Shown here: positions 34,455-44,440 of the stretch, piece by piece | How the letters are laid out: every line of letters starts with the position of its first letter | Position numbering within the stretch: the stretch's first letter is position 1 | DNA from: Phascolarctos cinereus | Lineage: Eukaryota; Chordata; Mammalia; Diprotodontia; Phascolarctidae | Length of the DNA stretch: 64,000 nucleotides | Direction of reading: 5' to 3' | NCBI RefSeq assembly: GCF_002099425.1 | Contig: NW_018344164.1 | Span: 1,504,501-1,568,500 of the forward strand | Notes under the pieces: model-generated | Database searches by the model: none | The model's input: the letters and a program-made list of their open reading frames with translations, nothing else | What the model was told of the DNA's origin: nothing | Translations under genes and position numbers: made by a program

Positions 34455-34640
34455 TCAATCCATCAGTCCGTAAACATTTATTAAGTGCCATGCACCAGGA
34501 AGTGTGCAAGCATTGGAGATACCCAGAAATGAAGATGGTCCTTGTTCTAGAGTAATCCGTGGTCTGATGGGGGAGACATGAAAACAACCCTGTATAAACG
34601 TGCTACCCATATGACAAATTAGACATAATTAATAGAAGAA
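34455..34640 (-). repeat. L2 LINE 3' end
   Basis: GTAAACATTTATTAAGTGCC, GCATTGGAGATACCCAGAAA and GGTCTGATGGGGGAGACATG. Confidence 0.75.
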
Positions 34641-34929
34641 AGACTCTAACATATTCAAGAGTAGGGTAACTAGGGTGAGGAGATCCTTAGTCCAAAGATC
34701 TGACTGAAATGGGGGCCCAGGAAGTAAATCTACTTGGAAAATGTGTTTGACAATTCCTGAAGCAATGAACTCCAAAGGACAGAGCCGTTAAGGCAACATT
34801 GCTCCCTCTGGTCTGTGATCATGGTCAAAAGAGGTCACTCAAAAAAGCTGATTCAATAGCTGCCCAAGGATTCTGGTACCTTTTAAGGCCTCCATCTCTC
34901 CTGAACTCTCTTTCTTTTTTAAGTGTCAA

Positions 34930-35395
34930 AACCAAAGAACCATAGACTATCAGAGCTAAAAGAAATATCAGAGATCTTTTAGTCCATTTTCAACTTTTGC
35001 ATTGTAGTCAAGTTGTTTTCTGTCACGTCTGACTCTTCATGACCCCATTTGGGGTTTTCTTGTCAGAGATACTAGAGTGGTCTGCCATTTCCTTCTCCAG
35101 CCCATTTTACAGATGTGGAACTGAGGCAAGCGGGGTTAAATGACTTGCCCAGGATCACACAGCTACTAAGTGCCTGAAACCAGATTTGAACTCATGAAGA
35201 TGAGCCTTCCCGATTCCAAGCCCGGTGCTCTATCCACCGCACCATCTAGCTGTCCACATTCCCTAGTTTTACAGATGAAGAAGCAGAGGCATAGAGGATA
35301 AATGACTTTTCCAAGGTCATGCATATAGTTAATGGCAGAGACAGTATTCCAAAACAGTTGTTCTGGAACCACTCCCAGTTCAAGCTTTATCCTAT
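34930..35395 (-). repeat. MIR-type SINE interrupted by an RTE-tailed SINE
   Basis: The left part (34930-35004) has CAGAGCTAAAAGAAATATCA. The right part (35256-35395) has CTAGTTTTACAGATGAAGAA and CAAGGTCATGCATATAGTTA. They join as one reverse element across the SINE. Confidence 0.7.
35006..35255 (-). repeat. Core-SINE with BovB/RTE-like tail
   Basis: GTCACGTCTGACTCTTCATG, TGCCATTTCCTTCTCCAGCC, GACTTGCCCAGGATCACACA and a head ending CACCATCTAGCTGTCC. Confidence 0.9.
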
Positions 35396-35500
35396 ACTAG
35401 GTATATAGATACAAATAAGCAAACAAACAAGGAACACAAGCCCTGCCCTCAAGGAGCGTACATGCTAGTGGAGAGGCAGGGGTGGGGGTGGGGAAGATGA
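35396..35500 (-). repeat. L2 LINE fragment
   Basis: AAGCCCTGCCCTCAAGGAGC and ATGCTAGTGGAGAGGCAGG. Confidence 0.65.
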
Positions 35501-35669
35501 TACAAAAAGAGGGGCTGAAATCATTGGGGAAATGTTCTCCTTAACCGTAGGGCGCATGTCTGACCATCTCTTCTGGTAATCGCAAACTCTAAAATGGAGT
35601 GGCCGCTTTCTCCAAGACATCTATTCCTCTAATGTCACCAGCTAGATTTCTTTATTGGCAGGATGACAG

Positions 35670-35845
35670 AAATACAGGACTAGAATTAAGAGGGACAACA
35701 GAAATCACCTACTACAACCTCCATTTACAGAAAAGGAAGCTGGGATCCAGCAAGGTTATAGAGTTATAATAAATAACATAAAGGAACTTGAACCCAGGAC
35801 ATCTGACTCTAAAGACCAATACACTTTCCACAGTGTCCTGCTAAA
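35670..35845 (-). repeat. MIR-type SINE
   Basis: TAAGAGGGACAACAGAAATC, CCTCCATTTACAGAAAAGGA and TTGAACCCAGGACATCTGAC. Confidence 0.7.
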
Positions 35846-35899
35846 GACATCTTTCTTATTACTTGTTATTTTTTTCCCTAAGGGTTGGGCAAGGTCTCT

Positions 35900-36060
35900 G
35901 ATATCACTCTTCTTCATACTTCCCATATGTCTTCCCTGTCCCTACCCCCACCCCAACTGTTCCAGTGCCTACAGAGTACAGTCCAAATTCCTCAGCCCCC
36001 ACAATCTGGCTCTTACCACAGTCCCTCATCCCCTGTTCAAATCTGGACTTTTCTCAAATG
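35900..36060 (+). repeat. Probable L2 LINE fragment
   Basis: CT-rich text with TACAGAGTACAGTCCAAATT and CACAATCTGGCTCTTACCAC, resembling the L2 3' UTR. Confidence 0.4.
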
Positions 36061-36229
36061 CTGGATTCTTACTTTTAATAAAATAGTTCTACATTTCTGA
36101 CTCATACAGTTTACTCATGAATACTTTCAATGTGCAAGCCAATATAGAGAATATAGTATTAAATTGCTTTCATTAACAGAACAGAAAGATATTAATTCAA
36201 AATTTCACTTCACCCTTCTAGACTTTATT

Positions 36230-38800
36230 TGTAAACACACTGAAGATTAAAAACAATGACAACTCGCATATGTCTACAAAAGGAAAAGGGAGCTATTCAA
36301 AGTTGTCCTTGGTTACTATGCCATCATCAGACTTTCTTAACTGTACGTTTATGTCATCACTCCTTACTTGTGGCAAGGTCTGTAGCTATAGACAGTTCTT
36401 TTATTAAACCATAAATTTTTCCTGAAGTACATCAGCTGTGGTGGATAGCGTACACATGTTTAACATAATCAACAAACCCTTGATAAACCATTGAGGAAAT
36501 CATAGGCAGAATTGTAGGTCCCTTCCTCAAAGATGCTTGGACACCTGGTTCACTAAGTATGATTTCAGGTTTATCAATGGTAGCTCCAGAATTGATGCCA
36601 GTTTTCTTGAGTGTCAAACTAACTCACCTTGCAAACTTCAATGGCCCTCTCTGATTTGCAGCCATATAGAATCACTTGAGAAAAGAAAAAGTGTTATTAA
36701 AAAGGCAGGTCTTTCTTTCAGAAAGAAATTTGAAGTTATTAAAAGAACCATACAATTTCTCCCAAAGCAGTCTAATTGGTTCTCTTCTTTCCACTCCATT
36801 CTAGATCTGGCTGTGTACCACGGATGAACAGATGGACCAGCCCCATCCTTTGTCCATCCAACTTCATATCATAGTCTAGACAAGTCATCCATTTGCTTTT
36901 TCCAATGTACATAGTTACACTAATTCTTCTGAGTTATTATGGATCTTATTTAAAAGTCTACATATTCCAGGGCTTGATGCAATCAGTACAATGTCATCCA
37001 CAGCTAGGAGCATATGGAGGACCTTGCCATTTATAGGAAATCCCTCTTCCATTTGGAATCTACACTGGAGAGCTCCCATTGTGTTAGCATATATGTTTTT
37101 GCCAAATATACACAGCCTACTTTTATACTTTGTTTTAAATTAATAATCAGAGGGTCATTGAACAAAGTTATTTATATAGTCACATTTTGCAAAGAATCTA
37201 ATATGTTTTTCAGAGGAGATTTGCACAAGAGACAGAGAAGTATGTCTATTAATTGCCTGTTGCCCTTACCAAATCTGGTGGGATTTTTAAAACATATTCA
37301 GTAAAAAGCGATAGTTTATAGTCTTTATATCTTTCCATGAAGTATGTGGCATTTTAGAATGTAACTTTGGAAATCCTGCCCTTCCTAATATCTTTGTCAA
37401 CAATGACCTCATGCATATATAGATTACTCTCAAAAAAATTTTGTTTAAGATGAGAAAGTAGTTTATGGCATGGTAACCATTAATATTCTCTGCTATTGTT
37501 TGGTGGTATTGTTAACAAAAAGGCTCATGATGTTTTCCAAGCCTTGTATGGTCTTGTCTCTTTCAGACACCTTAAGGATCAAATGTCCATTTGACCCAGA
37601 GGTCCACCGCTGGATACGTACCCCAAGGAGGCCATCGACAAAAATAAAGGTTCCATATATACCAAACAGCAACAGCAACAATAACGACAGGAAATAAGTA
37701 GATGCCTATCCATCTGGAAGTGGCTAACCACCCTGTGATACCTGAATGTAGTGGAATGTTACCTCTATGAGAAACAAAAAACGTGATGAATAGACTATAG
37801 CACAGAAAGACTTGCATGAACCCATGCAAAGTGACATAAGCAGAGCAAGAAAAAGAGTGCATATAATGACTACAACACTGTAAGTGGAAAGAACAACCAT
37901 GAAACAAAGGAACATGGATACTGTGACATTACAAGGAATGGGATTAACCTCAATAGAGAGATAGAGAAGATATCTCCACCTGTTCCTTTGCAGAGGTGGA
38001 ATATCCACAATTGCAGAAAACTTCCCAAAATGTCAGATGTTTTTAATGTGCTGATCAGGTTTGCAGGTTTTTATTCTTCATCTTCTTTTCTTTTTTAAGA
38101 AATTTATTTGTTTTAAGGGATGACTCTTATAGAGGGTAGAAGGAAGGCTATAGGAGAAAATCTAGGTGACTTGAAAAGAAAATATATCAATAAAAATCTA
38201 TTTTTACAAAAGAATCGGTCCTTCAATGTCCTCAAAGTTGTTTCGCATCCAGCACTGACCTCTTCTGTATATATTTCGTCTACTCTTGTTGGTTTTCCCA
38301 TTGTTGTTTTCCTTAGTACAATTTCTACTGACTCATTGAGGTCTGTGATGATAGAGTCCAAATGTAATTTCTCCATTCTCTTTAATAGCGAAAAGAGTTA
38401 GTTATGAATACATTTGCAGATTTTTCCCATTTTTCATGTTTGTTCTTCTAGTTTTGTCTCTAAATGTCTTCAGAGAGTGACTTTAGTTGGGTTTCTCATC
38501 AAAAATTCTTTATACTTGTTTCTCTTCACAGTTTCTTGGTCTTTTATGAGGTGATGCTTCTTTTAATTTTCTACCATCCTCTACCATAAGATTTTACTAC
38601 CAAGTTTGTACTTTAAACCAGAATTGCCTTTGGCTGCCACATCTTTCCACTTGGCAAGGAACTCAAGTATTTCCTGGCAAGGACAGTTTCTAGGCTCTTT
38701 TGTCTTCTTGTTGTGGCAACTAGTTTATTAAAACAATTCAATCTTCTTGCGAAATGATGATAATCTATGTTTATGTCTGTTCTTTTAACCCTATCCACTT
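36230..38800 (-). repeat. RTE (BovB-clade-like) LINE, reverse transcriptase relic split by L1
   Basis: In minus sense, right to left, the pieces follow an RTE ORF. YHHFARRLNCFNKLVATTRR is near 38690-38770. VDEIYTEEVSAGCETTLRTL is at 38220-38290, the region just before the RT domain. After the L1 insert come FQMEEGFPINGKVLHMLL near 37010-37060 and VDDIVLIAS at about 36975-37003, the RT active-site motif (an F/L-A-DD-type box with V in place of A). RLLWEKLYGSFNNFKFLSER then lies near 36700-36770. Multiple stops make it inactive. Exact ends are uncertain. Confidence 0.75.
37560..38210 (+). repeat. Old L1 LINE 3' end inserted in the RTE element
   Basis: CCATTTGACCCAGAGGTCCA, TACCCCAAGGAGGCCATCGA, AAAGACTTGCATGAACCCAT, ACTACAACACTGTAAGTGGA and CCTTTGCAGAGGTGGAATAT follow the older L1 3' UTR type also seen in the left half of 17.7-18.4 kb. 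The tail is CAATAAAAATC near 38190-38200. Confidence 0.8.
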
Positions 38801-38844
38801 TGTAAGATATACCATAAAGCCCCAGGGACCATGGTTTGAAAAAC

Positions 38845-39105
38845 CTTGTTCTAAGTCTTCCCCGTGCTTCAAGGCCCAGCTCCTCTGAGTCATCTTGACC
38901 TCTTCAGTTTCTCAACTCCTTTACCAGGGTGTTTTATCTTTTATTCAATACTTAGCCCAGGCTATGTTATGTTACTTTTTTAACGTGTTTCTCTTATCAC
39001 GCAAACTAAACTTTAAACCCAAAAAGACTGGGCAAGAGACTTTTATATGCCTCAGTGTCTTACCAATTACAGTTACGTAATAAATCTTTGTTAATGATGA
39101 GGTAG
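38845..39105 (+). repeat. L2 LINE 3' end
   Basis: GCTTCAAGGCCCAGCTCCTC, then a degenerate 3' part with GTAATAAATCTTTGTTAATGA-type terminus, key word AATAAATCTTTGTTAATG. Confidence 0.6.
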
Positions 39106-39729
39106 TGATGCTTAATGATAAAGAGACCTAAAATACTGACAAGAGCATTTGAGAGAGAGCAGCTGTTTCAGGTGCATTGTCACAGGAGGAAAAATGTGAC
39201 CCTCTTCACCAGTCATTCAGACCTTTGATGTACATAGCTGGCCCCCTCCAAGTGACTGCATACCCAGTGAATTACTGGTTCTCTGGCACAGGAAATCAAT
39301 GACATATTACAAATTGACAACCAGCTATCAAAGACTATGGTACTGTAACTACATATATCAAGCCACTGCCTTTGCCCAGTGTCGAGAATCCATACTAATG
39401 GAAGATACTTGAAAGCCATTAAGGCATTCTGTCAAAGAAGTGGCAGGCTCTCAAATGGTGCATAAATAAAGAGGAACCTACAGCAATAAGTAGAAGCTAC
39501 AATGAGTCAGATTTAGACTTGATGGGAAGGAATAACTTCCCAACAGCTAGAACTGAACCCAAGTAGAATGCGATGGCTCAGAAAGTGGTGAGTTTGCCTT
39601 CCTGGGAAGTATGTGAGCAAAGTCTGGATACCTACCTCTCTGGGATGTTCCATAAAGGGATTCCTATTCATTATGGCTTGTACTATATCTTTCCGACTTG
39701 GAGGTGAAAAAGTCATTCTGGGAAACTGA
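39106..39729. other. No recognised feature
   Basis: Around 600 bp of unassigned sequence; possibly single copy or an unrecognised old repeat. Confidence 0.35.
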
Positions 39730-39963
39730 GTAATAATAATGACTCATTTACATAACACTAAATGTATGAAACAAGCCTTACATTTATTGTCTCATTCAAT
39801 TCTCCCAACAGTCCTGTGAGGTAGATACTTGAGGTATTGCTACATGCAACAATGGACCTGGTGATTTGCCTATGAGCACACAGGGAGTGCCTGGCTTGGG
39901 ATCTGAACCCAGGTCTTCCCACCTCCAAGTGTAGCACAGTAACCACTAAGCTACACTAGCCTT
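39730..39963 (-). repeat. Extended MIR/core-SINE
   Basis: TTGTCTCATTCAATTCTCCC, GATTTGCCTATGAGCACACA, TGGGATCTGAACCCAGGTCT and a head with AGTAACCACTAAGCTACACT. Confidence 0.8.
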
Positions 39964-40750
39964 CTCTCATAAGACTAAACTGTCTATTTTGAGAGGGAAG
40001 GTTGCCGTAAGCAGTCCAAGATAGATATCACAGATATCAAACTTTGGCCATGCTAAAAATCTATAAAAGAATGGTTGTAGTCTAAGCTAATTAAGTGCAA
40101 TCACTTCAGCAGCAGCAAACCAAAGCTCATTTAGTTTTGTTTTCTGTGGTCATGGGGGGAAATAGTCACATCTGGATATCAAAGTTTATGGTGATGTATA
40201 AAGCCACAATGATTTAAAAAACAACGACAGCAACAGAAACTCCACTCCCTGGAAGGATAATGTGAAGCCCTGGAAAATCAATCATGGGAACAGGTGGGAC
40301 ATAAAAGCAGCAGGCAAAAGATGCTGCCAAGCAGGCTTTGGAGAAAGGGGAGCTGAGTTAGAGGAAATCCCATTTGCGCTGATGAGCACAGTCTCTGCAA
40401 ACCCGCCTCCTGCAGGCTAGCATGCATGCCCACAATTGTGGCTCCAAGGACAAATATATCACGAATGCGGCACGGAAACCAAAACACAGAACCAACTAAC
40501 AGAGACGGATGGCATTGCCCATTTGTAGACAGCTTTGCCCAAGCAAGAGAAAACAACTTTGAGTTCTCAGGGTCAACACACTTGGAGAAAACTACTGGTG
40601 ATACACATAAGTGGCCTGAACTCTGGTAATCAGAATGAACTCAACCCAGGAGTTAGCAAGCTTTGGGAATGTAGCGTTAGTGAGTCCATGCCTACTTAGG
40701 AAGGGCTTGTTTATTCCACTGTTCTTTGTCAGAGCAAAAACATTTGTTGG
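39964..40750. other. Repeat-free interval
   Basis: About 0.8 kb with no nameable repeat. Opposing frames at 40278-40629 share no resemblance with known proteins. Confidence 0.35.
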
Positions 40751-40997
40751 GCAGCTAAGGTGGACAGAGTGCTGGACTTGAAGTCAGGAAGACTGATCTT
40801 CATGAGTTCATATCTGGTCTCAATCACTAGCTCAGAAAGTGTGTGACCCTGGGCAAGTCACTTAATCCTGACTCAGTTTCCTTATCTGTAAAATGATTTG
40901 GAGAAAGAAATGGCAAACCACTCCAATATCTTTGCCAAGAAAACCCCAAATGGGGTCATGAAATCAGACATGACTGAAAAATGACTGAACAAAAAAT
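40751..40997 (+). repeat. Core-SINE with BovB/RTE-like tail and target duplication
   Basis: Head GCAGCTAAGGTGGACAGAGT; core GTGTGACCCTGGGCAAGTCA; tail GAAATGGCAAACCACTCCAA, GAAAACCCCAAATGGGGTCA and GACTGAAAAATGACTGAAC. ATTTGTTGG lies on both sides (40742-40750 and 40998-41006). Confidence 0.93.
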
Positions 40998-41084
40998 ATT
41001 TGTTGGTATTTAGGCAGAGCCAATCAGCACATTTTCAGATAAGCAGAGTTCAGTAGATTCATGATAGCATGATATATACATAAG

Positions 41085-41190
41085 GACTCTCCTTGAGAGC
41101 AGGCACCATATTTTTTGCCTTTCTTTGTATCTGCAGAATTTAGCAGCTTGACGCTCAGCAGCTTCTAACCTTTGTTCATTGTTCTGCTAT
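41085..41190 (+). repeat. L2 LINE 3' end
   Basis: CTCTCCTTGAGAGCAGGCAC, CTTTCTTTGTATCTGCAGAA and a degenerate terminus. Confidence 0.65.
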
Positions 41191-41249
41191 CTAGGACCAA
41201 GTAGAAAAAATCTGATCCCTTCTTCCATGTCAGAGTTTTCAGATATCTG

Positions 41250-41625
41250 AAGATAGCACCATGGTATATGAAAAGCATATTGTATTTTGAGTCAAAGGAC
41301 CTGGGTTCAAATCCTGTCTCTGCCACTTATCTGCATGACGCTGGAGAAGTTATTTGGCCTCTTTGGGGCTTCAATTTTCTCATCTGTAAAAAGAGGGGAC
41401 TGAACTAGATTAGGGATGGTCAGACTCAGAAACCATTCCCCGAAGGCTGCGTATTGACTAAAAAAGCCACAAATTCACATTATCTATGTTGTTGTATTTT
41501 CATTTATCTTGTTAAATATTTCCTAATCTGGGCACTTTGCTCCATAAGTTTCACACCTCTGAACTAAAGGGCTTCCAAGGTCTGTTTGAGCTATAAACCT
41601 GTGATTTCCTGAGTCTCCTTCTCTG
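41250..41625 (+). repeat. MIR SINE interrupted by a hAT-type MITE
   Basis: The left part to 41407 has GGGTTCAAATCCTGTCTCTG and TCAATTTTCTCATCTGTAAA. The right part from 41559 has CTAAAGGGCTTCCAAGGTCT and resumes the same SINE. Confidence 0.85.
41400..41566. mobile_element. hAT-type MITE with 8-bp target duplication
   Basis: The element body 41408-41558 is flanked by CTGAACTA at 41400-41407 and 41559-41566. Its ends contain GGATGGTCAGACTC and, inverted, AGTTTCACACCT. The interior is AT-rich (GTATTTTCATTTATCTTGTT). Confidence 0.85.
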
Positions 41626-41629
41626 GAAA

Positions 41630-41805
41630 TAGAGGGAGGTACAGTGGGAAGGGTAATGGATTCAGAGTCAAGGAACCCTAGCTCAAATTCCACTTCTGCC
41701 ACCTAACTGCTCTTGCGACCCTGAACTCACCCACAAAAGGAGGAACTAACTTGCTGGCCTCTAAGGTGCCTTTCAGGTAAAACTCTGTAATCCTATGATC
41801 TCAAA
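41630..41805 (+). repeat. MIR SINE
   Basis: TGGATTCAGAGTCAAGGAAC, CAAATTCCACTTCTGCCACC and CTGGCCTCTAAGGTGCCTTT. Confidence 0.8.
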
Positions 41806-41851
41806 ATTAAGTATGCTCTATTGTTTCCATCGATCTTCACAGGGCATGATC

Positions 41852-42085
41852 TTGTTATTCAGTCATGTCTGACTCTTTGTGACCCCATCTGGAGTTTTCT
41901 TGAAAGGTTTGCCATTTCCTTCACCAGCTCATTTTACAGATGAGGAAACTGAGGCAACAGGGTTAAATGACTCACCCAAGGTCACACAGCCAGTAAGTAC
42001 CTGAGGCCAGATTTGAACTCTGGAAGATGAATCTTCCTGATTCCGGACCTGGAGCTCTGTGCACTGTGGTGCCACTTAATCGCCC
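41852..42085 (-). repeat. Core-SINE with BovB/RTE-like tail
   Basis: TGTCTGACTCTTTGTGACCC, GCCATTTCCTTCACCAGCTC, AGGTCACACAGCCAGTAAGT and a degenerate head. A short gap in the tail removes the usual 'gatactggagtgg' words. Confidence 0.9.
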
Positions 42086-42381
42086 TTACATGCATGACCT
42101 CAAGAGCCTTCAATTCTGTTGCCTCTCAGGAAACTGCAGTCTGGCCATTTTACCACCATGGTGGGCTGCTGTCACCAGCTCCTTCAGCTTGTGGGAGTGG
42201 GGCAGCTGGGAGCAAAGGCATAACTGAACTGTCAAAATGGGGCTTTCATTTGAACACTAAACCAAATAGGATGAAGCAATGTCTACAGACCCATGAGAAG
42301 GGGAGAGGGCAGACTGCGCCAGGGGACAAATCACCCTCCTTCCTCTAGCTAAGGGGTTCTTAACCTGGGAATCACTAACTT

Positions 42382-42526
42382 TTTTTTTTAGGCAATTGGG
42401 GTTAAATGACTTGCCCGGGGTCACACAGCTAGGAAGTGTCAAGTATTTGGTCTGAGGCCTGATTTGAATTCAAGTCCTCCTGACTTCAGGGCCAGTGCTC
42501 CATCTACTATGCCACCTAGCTGCTCC
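42382..42526 (-). repeat. WSINE1/WALLSI-type SINE inside the MITE
   Basis: A T-run, then GGCAATTGGGGTTAAATGAC, GGGTCACACAGCTAGGAAGT and GCCACCTAGCTGCTCC. Target duplication: ATCACTAACTTTT (42371-42383) against ATCATTAACTTTT (42529-42541). Confidence 0.92.
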
Positions 42527-42617
42527 GGATCATTAACTTTTAAAAAAATATCTTGAAAACCATTTTTATATAATTGCTTTCCTTTATAATTTTATGCATT
42601 TTTTTTTACATTTAAAA

Positions 42618-42717
42618 TTGTAAGCTCCTTGAAGGCAGGGACTCTCTTGACTCTGTATCCCTAGCACTTAGCACAATGCCTGGCACATACTAGGTGCTGA
42701 ATAATTATTTATTGACT
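42618..42717 (+). repeat. L2 3' end inside the MITE, with 9-bp target duplication
   Basis: TAAGCTCCTTGAAGGCAGGG, CACAATGCCTGGCACATACT and a TTTATTGACT end. CATTTAAAA occurs at 42609-42617 and 42718-42726. Confidence 0.9.
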
Positions 42718-42808
42718 CATTTAAAAATGTTTTTCTGAGGAGAGATTCACAGACTTCCCCAGACTGACTGCAAAAGTGGTCCAATAGCTAAGAACCCCTG
42801 CTCTAGCT

Positions 42809-43304
42809 GAGACAGCCCACAACATCCAAGCCATCCCACTTTCCTCCTACCTCAGACTCCAAGCACTCTGGGGAACAGAAGCATTATATCATAGCTACAC
42901 TGACAGATCAGCAGTGAGGAAGAAACAGCAATAGCCTCTCAGTTTCTAAACATGGACCGCTTGCTCTGAAGACGAAGGAGCGTTTGCACGTGCCCTAGCA
43001 ACATAAGGACTTACATACTCTCTGGTGAAGCTGCCATTCATGGAAAATGGCCCCAAATGTAGGTCCACGCACAGCCTGGCCGGCCAGCCCATTCCATCGC
43101 TAAGCAGCCAATGCTCTGAGCCCCATGCTTTCCCATCTGCTCGGATGAAGTACAGCATTTTGGAGGCTGTGACTATAGAAAAGCCTGGATGGCTCACTAT
43201 AAAATGTCTCCACAATCCCACCTTGTCCATGGTAAATCCCCTTCTGTAAATTTTGAATGTAATAGTTGTTTTTCTTCCACTTCCTCATTGTGCCTTCAGC
43301 TTGT
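42809..43304. other. No recognised feature
   Basis: Slightly GC-richer mixed sequence with overlapping frames on both strands, none family-like. Confidence 0.4.
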
Positions 43305-43485
43305 ACATCTTACATCTAGATGTCCTGCAGCTATCTTAAATTTAACATGTCCAAAGCAAAACTCTCAGGTCCCCCAACTTCCTCTGCTCCTCCACTCTTA
43401 ACTTCTCTGCTTCTGTGCTGGGCACCTCCAACTGTCTAACCTCCTAGGTTCTCAACCTTGAAGCCATATTCATCTCTTCACTCTG
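43305..43485 (+). repeat. L2 LINE ORF2/3' fragment
   Basis: TTTAACATGTCCAAAGCAAA and CTTGAAGCCATATTCATCTC correspond to the L2 'aacatgtccaaaactgaact' region. Confidence 0.7.
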
Positions 43486-43640
43486 TCAATCGATCAATAG
43501 GCAATAATTAAATGCCTACTATGTACCAGGCACTATACTAAGCACCTAGGATACCAACACAAAGAATGAAAATCTTCACTCTCAAGGAGCTAACAATGCA
43601 TCAGAGGTAACAAGTGCATGTGTAAGTACATATAGAATAA
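43486..43640 (-). repeat. L2 LINE 3' end
   Basis: AATTAAATGCCTACTATGTA, CCAGGCACTATACTAAGCAC and CACTCTCAAGGAGCTAACAA. It lies tail-to-tail with the preceding L2. Confidence 0.85.
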
Positions 43641-43789
43641 ACATAAAGGGAATAAATGCAATTTAGACTTAAGAATATGATGGAGAAAATGTTAATAAAT
43701 TAAACTTTAGAATGTGTTGTGTATGTATTTTCCACAAAGAGCTGTTTGTTAAATATTTACCAGAACACCACCGGTAACATCCGGCAAAT

Positions 43790-44440
43790 GACATCCAACA
43801 GTTTGACTATATAACAATTCACATGAAAAAGATCCCAAGATCTCAGTGGATATGTGTCACTATGAATCAACAGTATGATATTGAAGCAAAGTCAGCTATG
43901 GGACCATTGGATGCATCATAAGAGGTGTAATATCAGGAATGAGAGGCATGACAGTTTTGCTCTATTTTGCCCTGGTCGAGAATTTATCTGGAATGTAGCA
44001 CATTAAATAGAACTTTGAGAATAGGAGAGTGAACAGGGTGGCAAAGGGGTCTGGAAACCCTGCCATAGGAAATATCAGTTGAAGAAACTAGGAATGTTTT
44101 GTTTGTAGTAAAGAACATTTGGGGTAGGAGGCAGGGATGTGATCGCTGTCTTCATGTATCTGAAGTCTGTCCTGTGTGAAAGGAATTCAACTTGTTCTCC
44201 TTGGTCTCACATTGCAACACCAAAGGCAATGAATCAAATGTCAGAGAGCTAGACTTGGGCAACATTCCTAATATATTGAACTGGAGAATGAGCTGTTACA
44301 GAGAAAGGGGAGGTAGTAAATTTCACTTTATCGGAGAATTTCAAGCAAAGGCTGGATGACCACTGGTTGGTTATATTGGAGCCAGAATTCTTGCTCAGAT
44401 CTGGGTTTGGACTAGATGGGCTCTGAGATTCTATTTCAAG
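43790..44440 (+). repeat. CR1/L3 LINE, about 650 bp of ORF2 end and 3' UTR
   Basis: The order matches CR1/L3: AAAGATCCCAAGATCTCAGT, AATCAACAGTATGATATTGA, TTGCTCTATTTTGCCCTGGT, GTTGAAGAAACTAGGAATGT, GATCGCTGTCTTCATGTATC, TTGTTCTCCTTGGTCTCACA, GGCTGGATGACCACTGGTTG and GACTAGATGGGCTCTGAGAT. It is the longest CR1-type copy in the window. Confidence 0.88.

Larger units (their letters stand above)
42343..42808. mobile_element. hAT-type MITE with perfect 8-bp target duplication and two nested insertions
   Basis: The element 42351-42800 begins AAGGGGTTCTTAACCTGGG and ends TAAGAACCCCTG. CTCTAGCT flanks it at 42343-42350 and 42801-42808. Its interior matches the copy at 14.5 kb (GCTTTCCTTTATAATTTTAT, TTTTTCTGAGGAGAGATTCA). 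It contains a SINE (42382-42526) and an L2 3' end (42618-42717). Confidence 0.92.
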
